A stretch of DNA of 64,000 bases from Saccharospirillum sp043196875 (GTDB lineage: Bacteria; Pseudomonadota; Gammaproteobacteria; Pseudomonadales; Natronospirillaceae): the NCBI RefSeq assembly GCF_043196875.1, contig NZ_JBEBMX010000007.1, positions 1 to 64,000 of the forward strand, written 5' to 3'. Position numbers and translations under genes: made by a program. Below the pieces are notes generated by a model that made no database searches, was not told where the DNA came from, and saw nothing but the letters and a program-made list of their open reading frames with translations. Positions 52,178 through 61,941 of the stretch are shown here, piece by piece (position 1 is the first letter of the stretch; the number at the start of each line of letters is the position of its first letter).

Positions 52178-52654
52178 ATGGCTGGGACACAGACGATGAT
52201 GTTACGGGGCGTGCACACCCTGGCGTTAGACGCCAAGGGTCGTATTGCTGTGCCCAGTCGTTATCGCGCCCTGCTGCAGTCGATGGCCGAAGGTGCTTTG
52301 GTCACCACCATCGATACCGAAGCCCGCTGCCTGCTGATTTATCCCTTGCCGGAATGGGAAGTGATTCAGGAAAAGATTTCTGCCTTGTCCAGCTTTAATA
52401 AAGCCGCGCGCCGTATTCAGCGTTTGTTGGTCGGTCATGCCACCGACGTCGAGATGGATGCTTCCGGTCGTGTGCTGGTGCCACCGCCGTTGCGTGACTA
52501 CGCCGAGTTGGACAAAAAAGTGGTGTTGTTGGGTCAGGGCAATAAGTTCGAGCTCTGGTCCGAAGAGCAGTGGGCGCAAACTCGTGACGCCTATCTGGAT
52601 GAAGCCGGTGATGCGGAAACGCTCACCGCTGAGTTGGAGCAAATTTCATTGTGA
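52178..52654 (+). CDS. mraZ: Transcriptional regulator MraZ
   Basis: MraZ (158 residues) is a ring-forming AbrB-like DNA-binding protein that represses the dcw cluster. The two repeats carry the family signature: RGVHTLALDAKGRIAVPSRYR near the start and DVEMDASGRVLVPPPLRDYA in the second half. Starts at 52178, 52196 or 52199 are all possible; family members usually begin MF/MLRG, which would favour the later ones, but none has a strong ribosome site. The first is listed. It ends overlapping rsmH (GTGA). Confidence 0.95.
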   Translation: MAGTQTMMLRGVHTLALDAKGRIAVPSRYRALLQSMAEGALVTTIDTEARCLLIYPLPEWEVIQEKISALSSFNKAARRIQRLLVGHATDVEMDASGRVLVPPPLRDYAELDKKVVLLGQGNKFELWSEEQWAQTRDAYLDEAGDAETLTAELEQISL

Positions 52655-53589
52655 CCGTCGAGCCAGGCCAATTCAGCCATGAAACGGTGTTGCTGCAGGA
52701 AGCGGTGGCAGCCTTGGCGGTCGACGACGGTGTTTATGTGGATGGCACCTTTGGCCGCGGTGGTCACAGTCGTCTGCTGCTGACGCGCCTGGCGAACGAT
52801 GGCCGTCTGGTGGTGGTCGATAAAGATCCGCAAGCCATCGAGCAAGCTGAGCAGTTAGCCCGTGAAGATGCGCGAGTCATCGTCTGCCACGCCAGCTTTG
52901 CCGACTTAAAAGCACAACTGCAAAGGCTCGGTCTGGTCGGTCAGGTGCGCGGTCTGTTGTTGGATTTGGGTGTGTCATCGCCGCAACTGGATGACGCCGA
53001 GCGCGGCTTCAGTTTTCGCTCGGACGGTCCGCTCGATATGCGTATGGATCCCAGTCAAGGCGAAAGTGCGGCCGACTGGATTGCCCGGGTCGGCGAAACT
53101 GAATTAGCGGATGTGCTGTATCGCTTTGGTGACGAACGCTACAGCCGTCGTATCGCGCGCGCCATTCTGCGTGCTCGTGAACAAGAGCCGCTGACGCGGA
53201 CGCTGCAGTTGGCAGAAGTGGTCGCTCAGGCGCACCCAGCCTGGGAGCGGCACAAGCATCCGGCCACGCGCAGCTTTCAGGCGATTCGTATTTATATCAA
53301 CAACGAATTGGCTGACCTGGAAAGTCTGTTGGCCGATGCGGTTGAGATATTGGCACCGAAAGGTCGTCTAGCGGTGATCAGTTTTCACAGTTTGGAAGAC
53401 CGGGCCGTGAAGCATTTTATGCGCGAGGCGGAACAGGGTCCGGAACTGCCGCCGGGCTTGCCGATTCCCGAAAGTGCCATCGATAAAAGTATGAAGCGAA
53501 TTGGCAAAGCGATTCGGCCGAGTGCCGCCGAGACGGCGGTCAATCAGCGGTCGCGCAGCGCCACCTTGAGAGTGGCGGAGAAGTTGTAA
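52651..53589 (+). CDS. rsmH: 16S rRNA (cytosine(1402)-N4)-methyltransferase RsmH
   Basis: RsmH (MraW, 312 residues) methylates N4 of C1402, the nucleotide also modified by RsmI. SAM-binding motifs are VYVDGTFGRGGHSRLLL and VVVDKDPQAI; GLLLDLGVSSPQLDDAERGFSFRSDGPLDMRMDP and VISFHSLEDRAVKHFM are family signatures. It starts with GTG inside the mraZ stop codon. Confidence 0.96.
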   Translation: MTVEPGQFSHETVLLQEAVAALAVDDGVYVDGTFGRGGHSRLLLTRLANDGRLVVVDKDPQAIEQAEQLAREDARVIVCHASFADLKAQLQRLGLVGQVRGLLLDLGVSSPQLDDAERGFSFRSDGPLDMRMDPSQGESAADWIARVGETELADVLYRFGDERYSRRIARAILRAREQEPLTRTLQLAEVVAQAHPAWERHKHPATRSFQAIRIYINNELADLESLLADAVEILAPKGRLAVISFHSLEDRAVKHFMREAEQGPELPPGLPIPESAIDKSMKRIGKAIRPSAAETAVNQRSRSATLRVAEKL

Positions 53590-53894
53590 TGGCAGCGCCC
53601 TGGCCTCGTCGTTTGGTGACGCTGGCACTGCTGGTTTTGGTGCTGATTTCAGCCTTCTCGGTGGTGATGGTGACTTACCAGAGCCGGGTGCGTTATGCCC
53701 AATTGGAATCGATGCGTCAGCAGAGTCAGGCACTCGAAGAACAGTGGGGCCGGCTGTTGTTGGAAGAAAGTGCGTTTTCATCGCCGGCGCGAGTCGAGCG
53801 GTTGGCGCGTGAGCAATTACAGATGACCGAGCCCGGTGACGACCAGGTACGCTGGTTGGGCCGGGCGCAATCCGATGAAGAGGCAAGCCGCTGA
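53589..53894 (+). CDS. ftsL: Cell division protein FtsL
   Basis: FtsL (101 residues) is a bitopic divisome protein. It has one membrane segment (about 8-28, LVTLALLVLVLISAFSVVMV) and a periplasmic coiled coil (about 35-65) ending in the typical RVERLAREQLQMTEPG. It forms a complex with FtsB and FtsQ, which are not seen in the window. Sequence is weakly conserved, so position between rsmH and ftsI is part of the evidence. It overlaps both neighbours by one base (TAATG, TGATG). Confidence 0.92.
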   Translation: MAAPWPRRLVTLALLVLVLISAFSVVMVTYQSRVRYAQLESMRQQSQALEEQWGRLLLEESAFSSPARVERLAREQLQMTEPGDDQVRWLGRAQSDEEASR

Positions 53895-55564
53895 TGTTGG
53901 CGAACTGGCGTTTTTATTTCGTGCAAACCGTACTGGGAGCCTTGGTGCTCTTGGTCGTTTGGCGCGTGGTCAGTTTGCAGGTGTTGGATAAAGACTTTTT
54001 GATCGATCAGGGCACCTCACGCTGGCAGCGTATCGAGGTGGTGAACGCGCCGCGCGGTATGCTCACCGATCGTCATGGCGAGCCAGTGGCGGTGAGTACG
54101 CCGGTGGTGTCGGTCTGGGCGGATCCGCGTGAACTGCGCGAAGAAGATTTGCCGGCGCTGGCTGAGGCGGCTGAGGTTCCGGTACGCACTCTGGCGGCGC
54201 GCCGTCAGCAGCACCGTGCCTTTATGTATGTCAGTCGCCATCTGGCACCGGAAGTGGCTGAGCGGATTCTGGATCGCGGCATTGCCGGTGTTTATGGCCT
54301 GACTGAATACAAGCGGTTTTATCCGGCCGGGGAAGTGGCGGCTCATGTGGTTGGTTTTACCGATGTCGACGATCACGGTCAGGAAGGCGTGGAGCTGGCG
54401 TACGAAAACGAATTGAGTTCCGAGCCGGGTCGTAAGGAAGTGATTCGCGATTTGCTCGGTCGTGCGGTGCGCGATGTCGGTGAATTACAGGCGCCGCAAT
54501 CCGGTCGCGATCTGAGTCTGACCATCGATCTGCGCTTGCAGTATCTGGCCTATCGCGAACTGAAAAAAGCCGTCACGCAATATGGTGCGCGCGGCGGTTC
54601 GGCGGTGGTGATGGATGTCGCCACCGGTGATGTGCTGGCGATGGTGAATCAGCCTGGTTTCAACCCGAACGATCGCGCCCAGCTGTTACCGGCGTCGACG
54701 CGTAACCGCGCCATGACCGATCAGTTCGAGCCGGGCTCGGTGATGAAGCCGCTGAGTATGGCGACGGCACTGTCCAGCGGCCAGTTCAGTGCGACCGATG
54801 TGATCGATACCTCACCGGGTTATCTGCGCTTGGGCGAGTACACCATTCGCGATTTTCGCAATTACGGCACGCTCGATATGACCGGCATCATCACCAAGTC
54901 GAGCAACGTTGGTATGGCGCGGGTGGCGATGCAGCTTGATGGTCAGCAGATGTGGGAAACCTTTTATGGTCTGGGTCTGGGGCAAACCACCGGTATCGGT
55001 TATCCCGGTGAAGCAACGGGCCGCTTGCCCAATCCGCTGAACTGGCGTCCGGTCGAGCAAGGTGCCATGTCTTACGGCTATGGACTGGCGGTAACGCCGC
55101 TGCAATTGGCCCAGGCCTACGCCACCTTGGCCAACGATGGACGCCGGGTAAACGCACGCATTTTGCTCGATACGCCGGTACAGCCGGGCGAACAGGTGGT
55201 GTCGCCGGAAGTGGCGCAGCAAGTGCTGGCCATGATGGAAACCGTGGTGACGCCCGCCGGTACCGGCAGTCGCGCGGCCTTGGATTGGTACAGCGTGGCC
55301 GGCAAAACCGGCACCGTTCATAAGGTCGGGGCCCAGGGTTACGAAGATGAAAAATACATCTCGTCTTTTGTTGGCATTGCGCCGGCACAGGACCCTCAGG
55401 TGATCACCGTGGTGGTCATTAACGAGCCGCCGCCGGATCACTATTACGGTGGTGAAGTTCCGGCGCCGGTCTTTCGCGGCATTATGAATCAGGCCTTGCC
55501 GTTGCTTGGTATAGCGCCGGATCGCATTCCGGCACAGGCGCGGTTGCAGGAGGTTGGCTCATGA
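53894..55564 (+). CDS. ftsI: Septal peptidoglycan transpeptidase FtsI (PBP3)
   Basis: FtsI (556 residues) is the class B penicillin-binding protein that cross-links septal peptidoglycan with FtsW. It has a short cytoplasmic tail, one membrane segment (about 8-28), the PBP dimer domain (RGMLTDRHGEPVAVSTPV), and a transpeptidase domain with catalytic Ser282 in SVMK, SSN at 336-338 and KTG at 471-473. It starts at the ftsL stop (TGATG) and ends overlapping murE (ATGA). Confidence 0.97.
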   Translation: MLANWRFYFVQTVLGALVLLVVWRVVSLQVLDKDFLIDQGTSRWQRIEVVNAPRGMLTDRHGEPVAVSTPVVSVWADPRELREEDLPALAEAAEVPVRTLAARRQQHRAFMYVSRHLAPEVAERILDRGIAGVYGLTEYKRFYPAGEVAAHVVGFTDVDDHGQEGVELAYENELSSEPGRKEVIRDLLGRAVRDVGELQAPQSGRDLSLTIDLRLQYLAYRELKKAVTQYGARGGSAVVMDVATGDVLAMVNQPGFNPNDRAQLLPASTRNRAMTDQFEPGSVMKPLSMATALSSGQFSATDVIDTSPGYLRLGEYTIRDFRNYGTLDMTGIITKSSNVGMARVAMQLDGQQMWETFYGLGLGQTTGIGYPGEATGRLPNPLNWRPVEQGAMSYGYGLAVTPLQLAQAYATLANDGRRVNARILLDTPVQPGEQVVSPEVAQQVLAMMETVVTPAGTGSRAALDWYSVAGKTGTVHKVGAQGYEDEKYISSFVGIAPAQDPQVITVVVINEPPPDHYYGGEVPAPVFRGIMNQALPLLGIAPDRIPAQARLQEVGS

Positions 55565-57006
55565 AAGAGTTGTCGACCTGGTTGCCCGGGCACGCTGAAT
55601 TGGCTGGCATTAAAGCGCTCGATTTAACACTGGACAGTCGCGAAGTCCGGCGCGGCAGCGTCTTTGTCGCTCTGGCGGGCGGCGCATTTGATGGTCACGA
55701 TTACATCGACGCTGCCATTGACGCCGGTGCGGTGGCCGTTTTGGCCGAGCATTCAGTCGGTGAGCGTGAGGTGCCCATCCTGGTGCTGCCGCAGTTGCGT
55801 GCAGAATTGGGTGAACTGGCGCACCGTTTTTTTGAGGCGCCGTCCGAACAACTGGGCGTGATCGGTATTACCGGCACCAATGGCAAGACCTCGACCTGTC
55901 AGTACATCGCTCAATCGCTGGATTTTCTCGGTCGTCGCTGCGGCATTATCGGCACCAATGGTCAGGGTTTGTGGGGCGCTTTGCAGCAAACTCAAAACAC
56001 CACGCCCGATGTCATCCGGCTGCATAAAGAATTGTCACGCCAGTGGGTGCAGGGCGGTCGTTATTCGGCGATGGAAGTGTCGTCGCACGGGCTCGATCAA
56101 GGTCGTGTCGACAGCGTGCGTTATCGCACCGCTGTGTTCACCAATCTCAGTCGTGATCACCTCGATTATCACGGCACCATGGAAGCCTATGGCGATGCCA
56201 AATGGCGGTTGTTTCAGTGGCCGGGCCTGGTCAATGCAGTGGTCAACCTGGATGACGCCTGGGTGCAGAACCACCAAGACAGTATTCGCGCCGAGCGGGT
56301 GCTGACCTATGGCGAGCATGAGCAGGCGGATATTCGCGTGCTGGCGTACCGCTGTCATCCCACCGGACTGGACGCGCGCGTTGCCACGCCCTGGGGCGAA
56401 ACCGAACTGAATCTGCCGTTGTTGGGACGCTTTAATCTCAGCAATGCACTGGCCGCTTTTGCGGTTTTATTGTGTGAAGACGTGCCGCTGTCGACGGCTG
56501 CGCGGGTGCTGTCGAATTTGCGCCCGGTCAGCGGCCGCATGGAAAAATTATTGCTCGAAGGTGGGCCGACCGTGGTGGTCGATTACGCCCACACGCCCGA
56601 TGCTTTGGAGAAAGCTTTAAGCGCTTGCCGCGACCACGTTGAAGGTCGCCTGGGCGTTATTTTCGGGTGCGGTGGTGATCGTGACAAAGGCAAGCGTCCG
56701 GAGATGGCGGCTGTTGCCGAAGCCGGCGCTGACTTTGTGGTGATCACCGACGATAACCCGCGCTCGGAATCTTCCGCCAGCATTCTGGCGGATATCCGCA
56801 CCGGCTTTACCCGACCCGAAGCGGTCACGGTGATTGCCGACCGACACGATGCCATTTTCGACACCCTCAGTCGCAGCGGCGAAAACGACGTCATTCTGAT
56901 CGCCGGTAAAGGTCACGAGGCCTATCAGGAAATTTCCGGTGTGCGTCACGACTTCTCCGATCAGCAAACAGTGCGCGATTGGCAGGAGGCTCAGCATGTG
57001 GACTGA
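55561..57006 (+). CDS. murE: UDP-MurNAc-L-Ala-D-Glu:meso-diaminopimelate ligase MurE
   Basis: MurE (481 residues) adds the third stem residue of peptidoglycan. The ATP site is GITGTNGKTSTCQYIAQSL. The diaminopimelate-selective motif is seen as DNPRSE, as in Gram-negative MurE, in place of the lysine-type sequence. DYAHTPDALEKAL and GCGGDRDKGKRPEM are further signatures. It is cytoplasmic and coupled on both sides by overlaps. Confidence 0.97.
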   Translation: MKELSTWLPGHAELAGIKALDLTLDSREVRRGSVFVALAGGAFDGHDYIDAAIDAGAVAVLAEHSVGEREVPILVLPQLRAELGELAHRFFEAPSEQLGVIGITGTNGKTSTCQYIAQSLDFLGRRCGIIGTNGQGLWGALQQTQNTTPDVIRLHKELSRQWVQGGRYSAMEVSSHGLDQGRVDSVRYRTAVFTNLSRDHLDYHGTMEAYGDAKWRLFQWPGLVNAVVNLDDAWVQNHQDSIRAERVLTYGEHEQADIRVLAYRCHPTGLDARVATPWGETELNLPLLGRFNLSNALAAFAVLLCEDVPLSTAARVLSNLRPVSGRMEKLLLEGGPTVVVDYAHTPDALEKALSACRDHVEGRLGVIFGCGGDRDKGKRPEMAAVAEAGADFVVITDDNPRSESSASILADIRTGFTRPEAVTVIADRHDAIFDTLSRSGENDVILIAGKGHEAYQEISGVRHDFSDQQTVRDWQEAQHVD

Positions 57007-58336
57007 ACCGAAGCTGAGCCAATGGGCCGAAGCCGCTGGCGGTCAATTATTAGGTGACGATGTTGTCGTGACACAAGTATCGACCGACAGTCGTTCACTC
57101 ACTGCTGGCGATATTTATGTGGCGCTCAAAGGCGAACATTTTGATGGCCACGCTTATGTCGACGCCGCCTTAGAAAAAGGCGCGGCCGCTGTGGTGGTTG
57201 AAGCACAACAGAGCACCTCTGTGGCGCAGCTTATGGTGCCGGATACGCGCCTGGCATTGGGGCAACTGGCGGGCTTGTTGCGTCAGGCATTTAGCGGTCA
57301 GGTCGTAGCGTTAACCGGCAGCGCCGGCAAGACGTCGACGCGCGCCATGCTGCAACGCATTTTTGCTCAGCAGCCAGGTTTGTTGGCGACTGAAGGTAAC
57401 TTTAATAACGACATCGGCGTGCCCAAAACCTGGTTTCGAATCGCTGCTGAACATCAACGGGTGTTACTCGAACTAGGCGCCAATGCGCAGGGTGAAATTG
57501 CCTGGACGGCGGGCTTTAGTCGGCCGCATATCAGCCTGTTGTTGAATGCGTCCGAAGCACATTCTGAGGGTTTTGGTGGACTGGACGGTGTGCGCCTTGC
57601 CAAGGGCGAAATTATCGACGGCACGCTGGCTGATGGTTATTGCGTTTTGAACCGGGATGACCCGGCTTTTGAACAGTGGCGTAAGCGTGCCGGATCGCGC
57701 TCGGTACTCAGTTTTGGTGAGTCTGAACAGGCCGATGTTCGGTTGTTGGATTTCGAAACTACGGCGACGGGTTCGGCATTTCGCGTACGTTTACCGGCCG
57801 GAGAAATTTCCGTGAGCTGGTCGATGCTGGGTCGGCATATGGCTTTAAACGCCGTCGCCGCAGCAGCCACGGCCTGGGTCGCTGGCCTGTCGTTGCCGAC
57901 AATCGGTGAAGGTTTGCAGGCGATGCAGCCCGAGCCGGGTCGGTTGCACCCCGTACCATCGCAGCACGGTGGTTTGTTGGTTGACGATTCTTATAACGCC
58001 AATCCGGCGTCGGTGCGTGCCGCTATTGATGTGTTGGCGCCAAGCAGCGACGACACCCTGTTGATCCTGGGCGATATGGCCGAACTCGGCGCAGACGCCG
58101 AACGCTTGCATGCCCAGGTTGGTGATTACGCGCGGGGGCGAATCAGTGCCGTGTGGACGCTGGGCGCTTTATCCGCGTCTGCCAGCGCCGCTTGCGGCGG
58201 CGAACACTTTGACTCGATTGAAACTTTGATGGCGGCGTTGTCATCACGTCTGACAAAAACCACTGCGGTGTTGGTGAAAGGATCACGCAGCGCAGGCATG
58301 GAAAGGGTTGTTGAAACCCTGAAAAGGAAAACCTGA
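56996..58336 (+). CDS. murF: UDP-MurNAc-tripeptide:D-Ala-D-Ala ligase MurF
   Basis: MurF (446 residues) completes the UDP-MurNAc-pentapeptide. Evidence includes VSTDSRSLTAGDIYVALKGEHFDGH in the N-terminal domain, the ATP loop ALTGSAGKTSTRAML, EGNFNNDIGVP, and LVDDSYNANPASVRAAIDVL. The ATP loop reads SAGKT where GTNGKT is usual in Mur ligases, as is common in MurF. ATG at 56996 is chosen with GGAGG upstream, giving an 11-base overlap with murE; the frame open from 56939 is not needed. Confidence 0.96.
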   Translation: MWTEPKLSQWAEAAGGQLLGDDVVVTQVSTDSRSLTAGDIYVALKGEHFDGHAYVDAALEKGAAAVVVEAQQSTSVAQLMVPDTRLALGQLAGLLRQAFSGQVVALTGSAGKTSTRAMLQRIFAQQPGLLATEGNFNNDIGVPKTWFRIAAEHQRVLLELGANAQGEIAWTAGFSRPHISLLLNASEAHSEGFGGLDGVRLAKGEIIDGTLADGYCVLNRDDPAFEQWRKRAGSRSVLSFGESEQADVRLLDFETTATGSAFRVRLPAGEISVSWSMLGRHMALNAVAAAATAWVAGLSLPTIGEGLQAMQPEPGRLHPVPSQHGGLLVDDSYNANPASVRAAIDVLAPSSDDTLLILGDMAELGADAERLHAQVGDYARGRISAVWTLGALSASASAACGGEHFDSIETLMAALSSRLTKTTAVLVKGSRSAGMERVVETLKRKT

Positions 58337-59418
58337 TGTTTGTTTGGTTAACGCCCTATTTAATGGAATTGCACAGCGGTTTTGGCGTGCTGCAATACCT
58401 GACGCTGCGCGCCATCTTTGGTGTGCTGACAGCGCTGGGCGTGTCTTTGTTGCTTGGCCCCTGGCTGATCCGAACGCTGCGCCAATATCAGATCGGTCAG
58501 TCGGTGCGCAGCGATGGTCCGCAAACGCATTTAAGCAAAGCCGGCACGCCGACCATGGGTGGTGCTTTGATTCTGATTTCTATCATTGCATCGGCCTTGT
58601 TGTGGTCCGATCTGAGTAATCGTTATGTCTGGATTACCATCGGTGTAACCGCCGGTTTTGGTGTGATTGGCTGGGTTGATGACTACCTCAAGGTGGTAAA
58701 GCGCAACAGCAAAGGCTTGCCGGCGCGGACCAAATATCTGGCGCAATCGATGTTCGGTCTGGGTGCTGCTTTAGCCTTGTTTTTAACCGCCGGTGGTGTC
58801 GTTGAAAACACGCTTTATGTGCCGTTCTTTAAAGAGGTTGCCATCACCTTGGGCGGCTTCTTTGTGGTGCTGACTTACTTCGTCATTGTCGGTACTTCTA
58901 ACGCGGTAAATCTGACCGATGGTCTGGATGGTCTGGCGATTCTACCGACGGTATTAATTGCCGGAGCGCTTGGCGTTTTTGCCTACGCAGCCGGTAACAG
59001 CGTTTACTCAGATTACCTGCAGATTCCTTATGTATTAGGTGCCGGTGAATTGATTGTTTTTTGCGGTGCTTTGGTCGGTGCCGGCCTTGGCTTTTTGTGG
59101 TTCAACACCTACCCGGCGCAGGTCTTTATGGGCGATGTCGGTTCGCTGGCCCTGGGGGCCGCTCTGGGTGTCATTGCCGTCATCGTGCGTCAGGAATTGG
59201 TGCTGTTCATTATGGGTGGTGTCTTCGTTGCTGAGACGCTGTCGGTCATTTTGCAGGTAGCGTCGTTCAAGCTGACCGGTCGGCGCATTTTCCGCATGGC
59301 GCCCTTGCACCATCACTATGAATTAAAGGGTTGGCCCGAACCTCGGGTCATTGTTCGTTTCTGGATCCTCACCGTTATTTTGGTGTTGATCGGACTGGCT
59401 ACGTTGAAGATTCGTTGA
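58336..59418 (+). CDS. mraY: Phospho-N-acetylmuramoyl-pentapeptide-transferase MraY
   Basis: MraY (360 residues) transfers phospho-MurNAc-pentapeptide to undecaprenyl phosphate to form lipid I. It has about ten membrane segments. The cytoplasmic loops carry the metal-binding acidic residues: VDDYLKVVKRNSKGL, NAVNLTDGLDGLAI, FMGDVGSLALG and the family end MAPLHHHYELKGWPEPRVIVRFWI. ATG overlaps the murF stop (TGATG). Confidence 0.97.
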   Translation: MFVWLTPYLMELHSGFGVLQYLTLRAIFGVLTALGVSLLLGPWLIRTLRQYQIGQSVRSDGPQTHLSKAGTPTMGGALILISIIASALLWSDLSNRYVWITIGVTAGFGVIGWVDDYLKVVKRNSKGLPARTKYLAQSMFGLGAALALFLTAGGVVENTLYVPFFKEVAITLGGFFVVLTYFVIVGTSNAVNLTDGLDGLAILPTVLIAGALGVFAYAAGNSVYSDYLQIPYVLGAGELIVFCGALVGAGLGFLWFNTYPAQVFMGDVGSLALGAALGVIAVIVRQELVLFIMGGVFVAETLSVILQVASFKLTGRRIFRMAPLHHHYELKGWPEPRVIVRFWILTVILVLIGLATLKIR

Positions 59419-59419
59419 G

Positions 59420-60754
59420 ATGAAACCGATCACGGCAAAACGCGATTATCTGGTCGTCGGCTTGGGCGCTACAGGTTTGTCCTGTGTGCGCTTTTTGCGC
59501 GCACGCGGCCAGGGCGTGGCGGTGGTCGACAGTCGCGATGAGCCGCCGGGTCGGGACGTTTTGCAGCGCGAATTTCCTGAAGTGGAATTAACCACCGGCG
59601 CTTTTTCCGCCGAGCAATTAAAGCAGGCCGATATCCTGGTGCTGAGTCCGGGTGTGCCTTTGGCGACACCGGCGATTAAAGCGGCCATCGATGCTGGTGT
59701 ACCGGTGACCTCGGACATTGAATTGTTTCATCAAACTTTTGCTGGAAAGCTGGTTTTGATTACCGGTTCCAACGCCAAATCCACAGTGACGTCCTGGGTG
59801 GCTGATATGGCGCGCTTGTCGCGTCAGGCTTATGTGGTGGGTGGCAACCTGGGTAAGCCAGCGTTGGAATTATTGGCTGAACCGGCCGATCTGGCGATTC
59901 TGGAACTGTCCAGTTTTCAGTTGGAATTATTGCCGCCGTTGATTGCCGATGTAGCCACCATTTTGAACGTCAGCGAAGACCATTTGGATCGCTACGACAG
60001 TTTTGAGGCCTACCGCCAAGCTAAGTTGCGTATTTATCGCGGCGCCAAACAGGTGGTGTTTAACCGGGCCGATGCGTTGACACAAACGCCGCTGGAAACG
60101 CCGATGGTGTCCTTCGGTTTGGATCAACCGACGGAGGGTCATTTCGGTCTGGTCCAGCATGACGGTGAAGAATGGTTGGCCCAGGGTGACCAGCTGTTAT
60201 TGCCCAGCCGCGAAGTCGCTTTGCCGGGTCGACACAATCTGGTCAATGCCTTGGCCAGCCTGGCACTGGGGGCGGCGGTGGACTTGCCGCAAGTGGCGAT
60301 GCTGGAATCGTTGCGCAGCTTTAAAGGTTTGCCGCATCGCTGCGAATGGGTAGCGACTAAATCCGGTGTGCGTTACGTCAACGACTCCAAAGGCACCAAC
60401 GTTGGCGCGACCTTGGCGGCTGTCGAAGGTTTGGGCCGTGAAGTCCCGGGGCGACTGATTTTACTGGTTGGCGGCCAAGGCAAAGACGCCGATTTTGCGC
60501 CCTTGGCTGCACCGGTTAATGAGTTGTGCAAGGCGGTTTTTGCCTATGGCGAAGATGGCGATTTGTTGGCCAGCGTCATCGGTTCTTTGGCGCAGCGAGT
60601 TGAGCGGATGGAAGATGCTTTTCAGGCAGCGGTGAAACAGGCCACCGAGGGTGACACTGTGCTGTTGTCGCCGGCCTGCGCAAGCTTCGATCAGTTCCGT
60701 AATTTTGAACATCGCGGTGAGGTGTTTCGGGCTCAGGTGGAGGCGTTGTCATGA
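59420..60754 (+). CDS. murD: UDP-MurNAc-L-Ala:D-Glu ligase MurD
   Basis: MurD (444 residues) adds D-glutamate to UDP-MurNAc-L-alanine. The N-terminal Rossmann motif is YLVVGLGATGLSCVRFLRARG. The ATP loop reads ITGSNAKSTVTSW, with alanine in place of the usual glycine before the catalytic lysine (SNAKS instead of TNGKS), a variant known in gammaproteobacterial MurD. Later motifs are LNVSEDHLDRY, YVNDSKGTN and LVGGQGKDADF. It follows mraY with a one-base gap and overlaps ftsW (ATGA). Confidence 0.95.
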   Translation: MKPITAKRDYLVVGLGATGLSCVRFLRARGQGVAVVDSRDEPPGRDVLQREFPEVELTTGAFSAEQLKQADILVLSPGVPLATPAIKAAIDAGVPVTSDIELFHQTFAGKLVLITGSNAKSTVTSWVADMARLSRQAYVVGGNLGKPALELLAEPADLAILELSSFQLELLPPLIADVATILNVSEDHLDRYDSFEAYRQAKLRIYRGAKQVVFNRADALTQTPLETPMVSFGLDQPTEGHFGLVQHDGEEWLAQGDQLLLPSREVALPGRHNLVNALASLALGAAVDLPQVAMLESLRSFKGLPHRCEWVATKSGVRYVNDSKGTNVGATLAAVEGLGREVPGRLILLVGGQGKDADFAPLAAPVNELCKAVFAYGEDGDLLASVIGSLAQRVERMEDAFQAAVKQATEGDTVLLSPACASFDQFRNFEHRGEVFRAQVEALS

Positions 60755-61941
60755 CCGCTCAAGCACGCAGCTTACCGTTATTGACCGATCGCCTGGGTGC
60801 GGCCTATCAGCCGCTATGGCGCGGTGATCGCTGGTTGCTCGGCAGTGCGCTGTCGTTGCTGATTCTGGGTGTGGTGATGATCGCCTCGGCCTCCATCGAT
60901 ATCAGCCAGCAGAATTTTGGTGTGCCTTATCACTATACGATGCGCCATCTGGTGTACCTGACGCTGGGCATTGCGCTGGCGGCTTTGGTGTCGGTGGTGC
61001 CGATGGTGGTGTGGCAGCGACTGAGCGGCGTGTTTTTGATCGCCTCTTTGCTCTTGCTGGTATTGGTGCTGATTCCTGGTATCGGTCGTGAAGTAAAAGG
61101 CAGCTGGCGTTGGATCGACCTGGGTCCGTTTGGTTTCCAGCCATCGGAGCTGGGTAAGGGCGCCATCATCCTTTATGTGTCGGCCTATTTGGTGCGTCGC
61201 CGTGATGAAGTGATGACGCAGTTGTCGGGTTTTATCAAACCGCTGGCGGTGATGTCGGTGATGATTATGTTGCTGCTGCTGGAGCCGGATTTCGGCACGG
61301 TGGTGGTGGTGCTGGGCACCATTCTCGGCATGTTGTTTTTAGGTGGTGTGAAAGCCGGTCAGTTCTTCCTGGCGATTGTTGCTGCGGGCGGCGCTATCAC
61401 CATCATGGTGTTTTCGCAGGCTTATCGGGTGCGGCGAGTGCTGGCTTTTATGGACCCCTGGTCGCCCGAGAATGTCTATGGCAGCGGTTATCAGTTGACG
61501 CAATCGTTGATCGCCTTTGGTCGTGGCGAATGGTTCGGCGTCGGTCTGGGTAATTCGATGCAGAAATTGTTTTACCTGCCTGAAGCGCATAACGATTTTA
61601 TTCTCGCCATCATCGGTGAAGAACTCGGTTTGATTGGCGTGCTGGCGGTGTTGGTGCTGTTCGGGATTTTGATTCAGCGGATGTTTTTTATCGCCCGACT
61701 GGCTGAGCGCAAAGGCTATTTATTTGGCGCCTTTGTCAGCTATGGCATCGGTCTGCTGTTCGCCATTCAGGTGTTGATCAACATCGGGGTGAATACCGGT
61801 TTGTTGCCGACTAAAGGTTTGACCTTGCCGTTCTTGTCGTCGGGCGGGACCAGTTTGTTGTTGTGTCTGTCGCTGCTGGCGCTGGTGAATCGCGTTTACA
61901 ACGAATCGTTGGCGCGCGACACCGAGGAGGCGACGGTATGA
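60751..61941 (+). CDS. ftsW: Septal peptidoglycan glycosyltransferase FtsW
   Basis: FtsW (396 residues) is the SEDS-family polymerase that makes septal glycan strands with FtsI. About ten membrane segments are seen. SEDS signatures are KGSWRWIDLGPFGFQPSELGK, LEPDFGTVVVV, GLGNSMQKLFYLPEAHNDFI and LPFLSSGGTSLLL near the C terminus. It overlaps murD and murG by ATGA junctions. Confidence 0.96.
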   Translation: MTAQARSLPLLTDRLGAAYQPLWRGDRWLLGSALSLLILGVVMIASASIDISQQNFGVPYHYTMRHLVYLTLGIALAALVSVVPMVVWQRLSGVFLIASLLLLVLVLIPGIGREVKGSWRWIDLGPFGFQPSELGKGAIILYVSAYLVRRRDEVMTQLSGFIKPLAVMSVMIMLLLLEPDFGTVVVVLGTILGMLFLGGVKAGQFFLAIVAAGGAITIMVFSQAYRVRRVLAFMDPWSPENVYGSGYQLTQSLIAFGRGEWFGVGLGNSMQKLFYLPEAHNDFILAIIGEELGLIGVLAVLVLFGILIQRMFFIARLAERKGYLFGAFVSYGIGLLFAIQVLINIGVNTGLLPTKGLTLPFLSSGGTSLLLCLSLLALVNRVYNESLARDTEEATV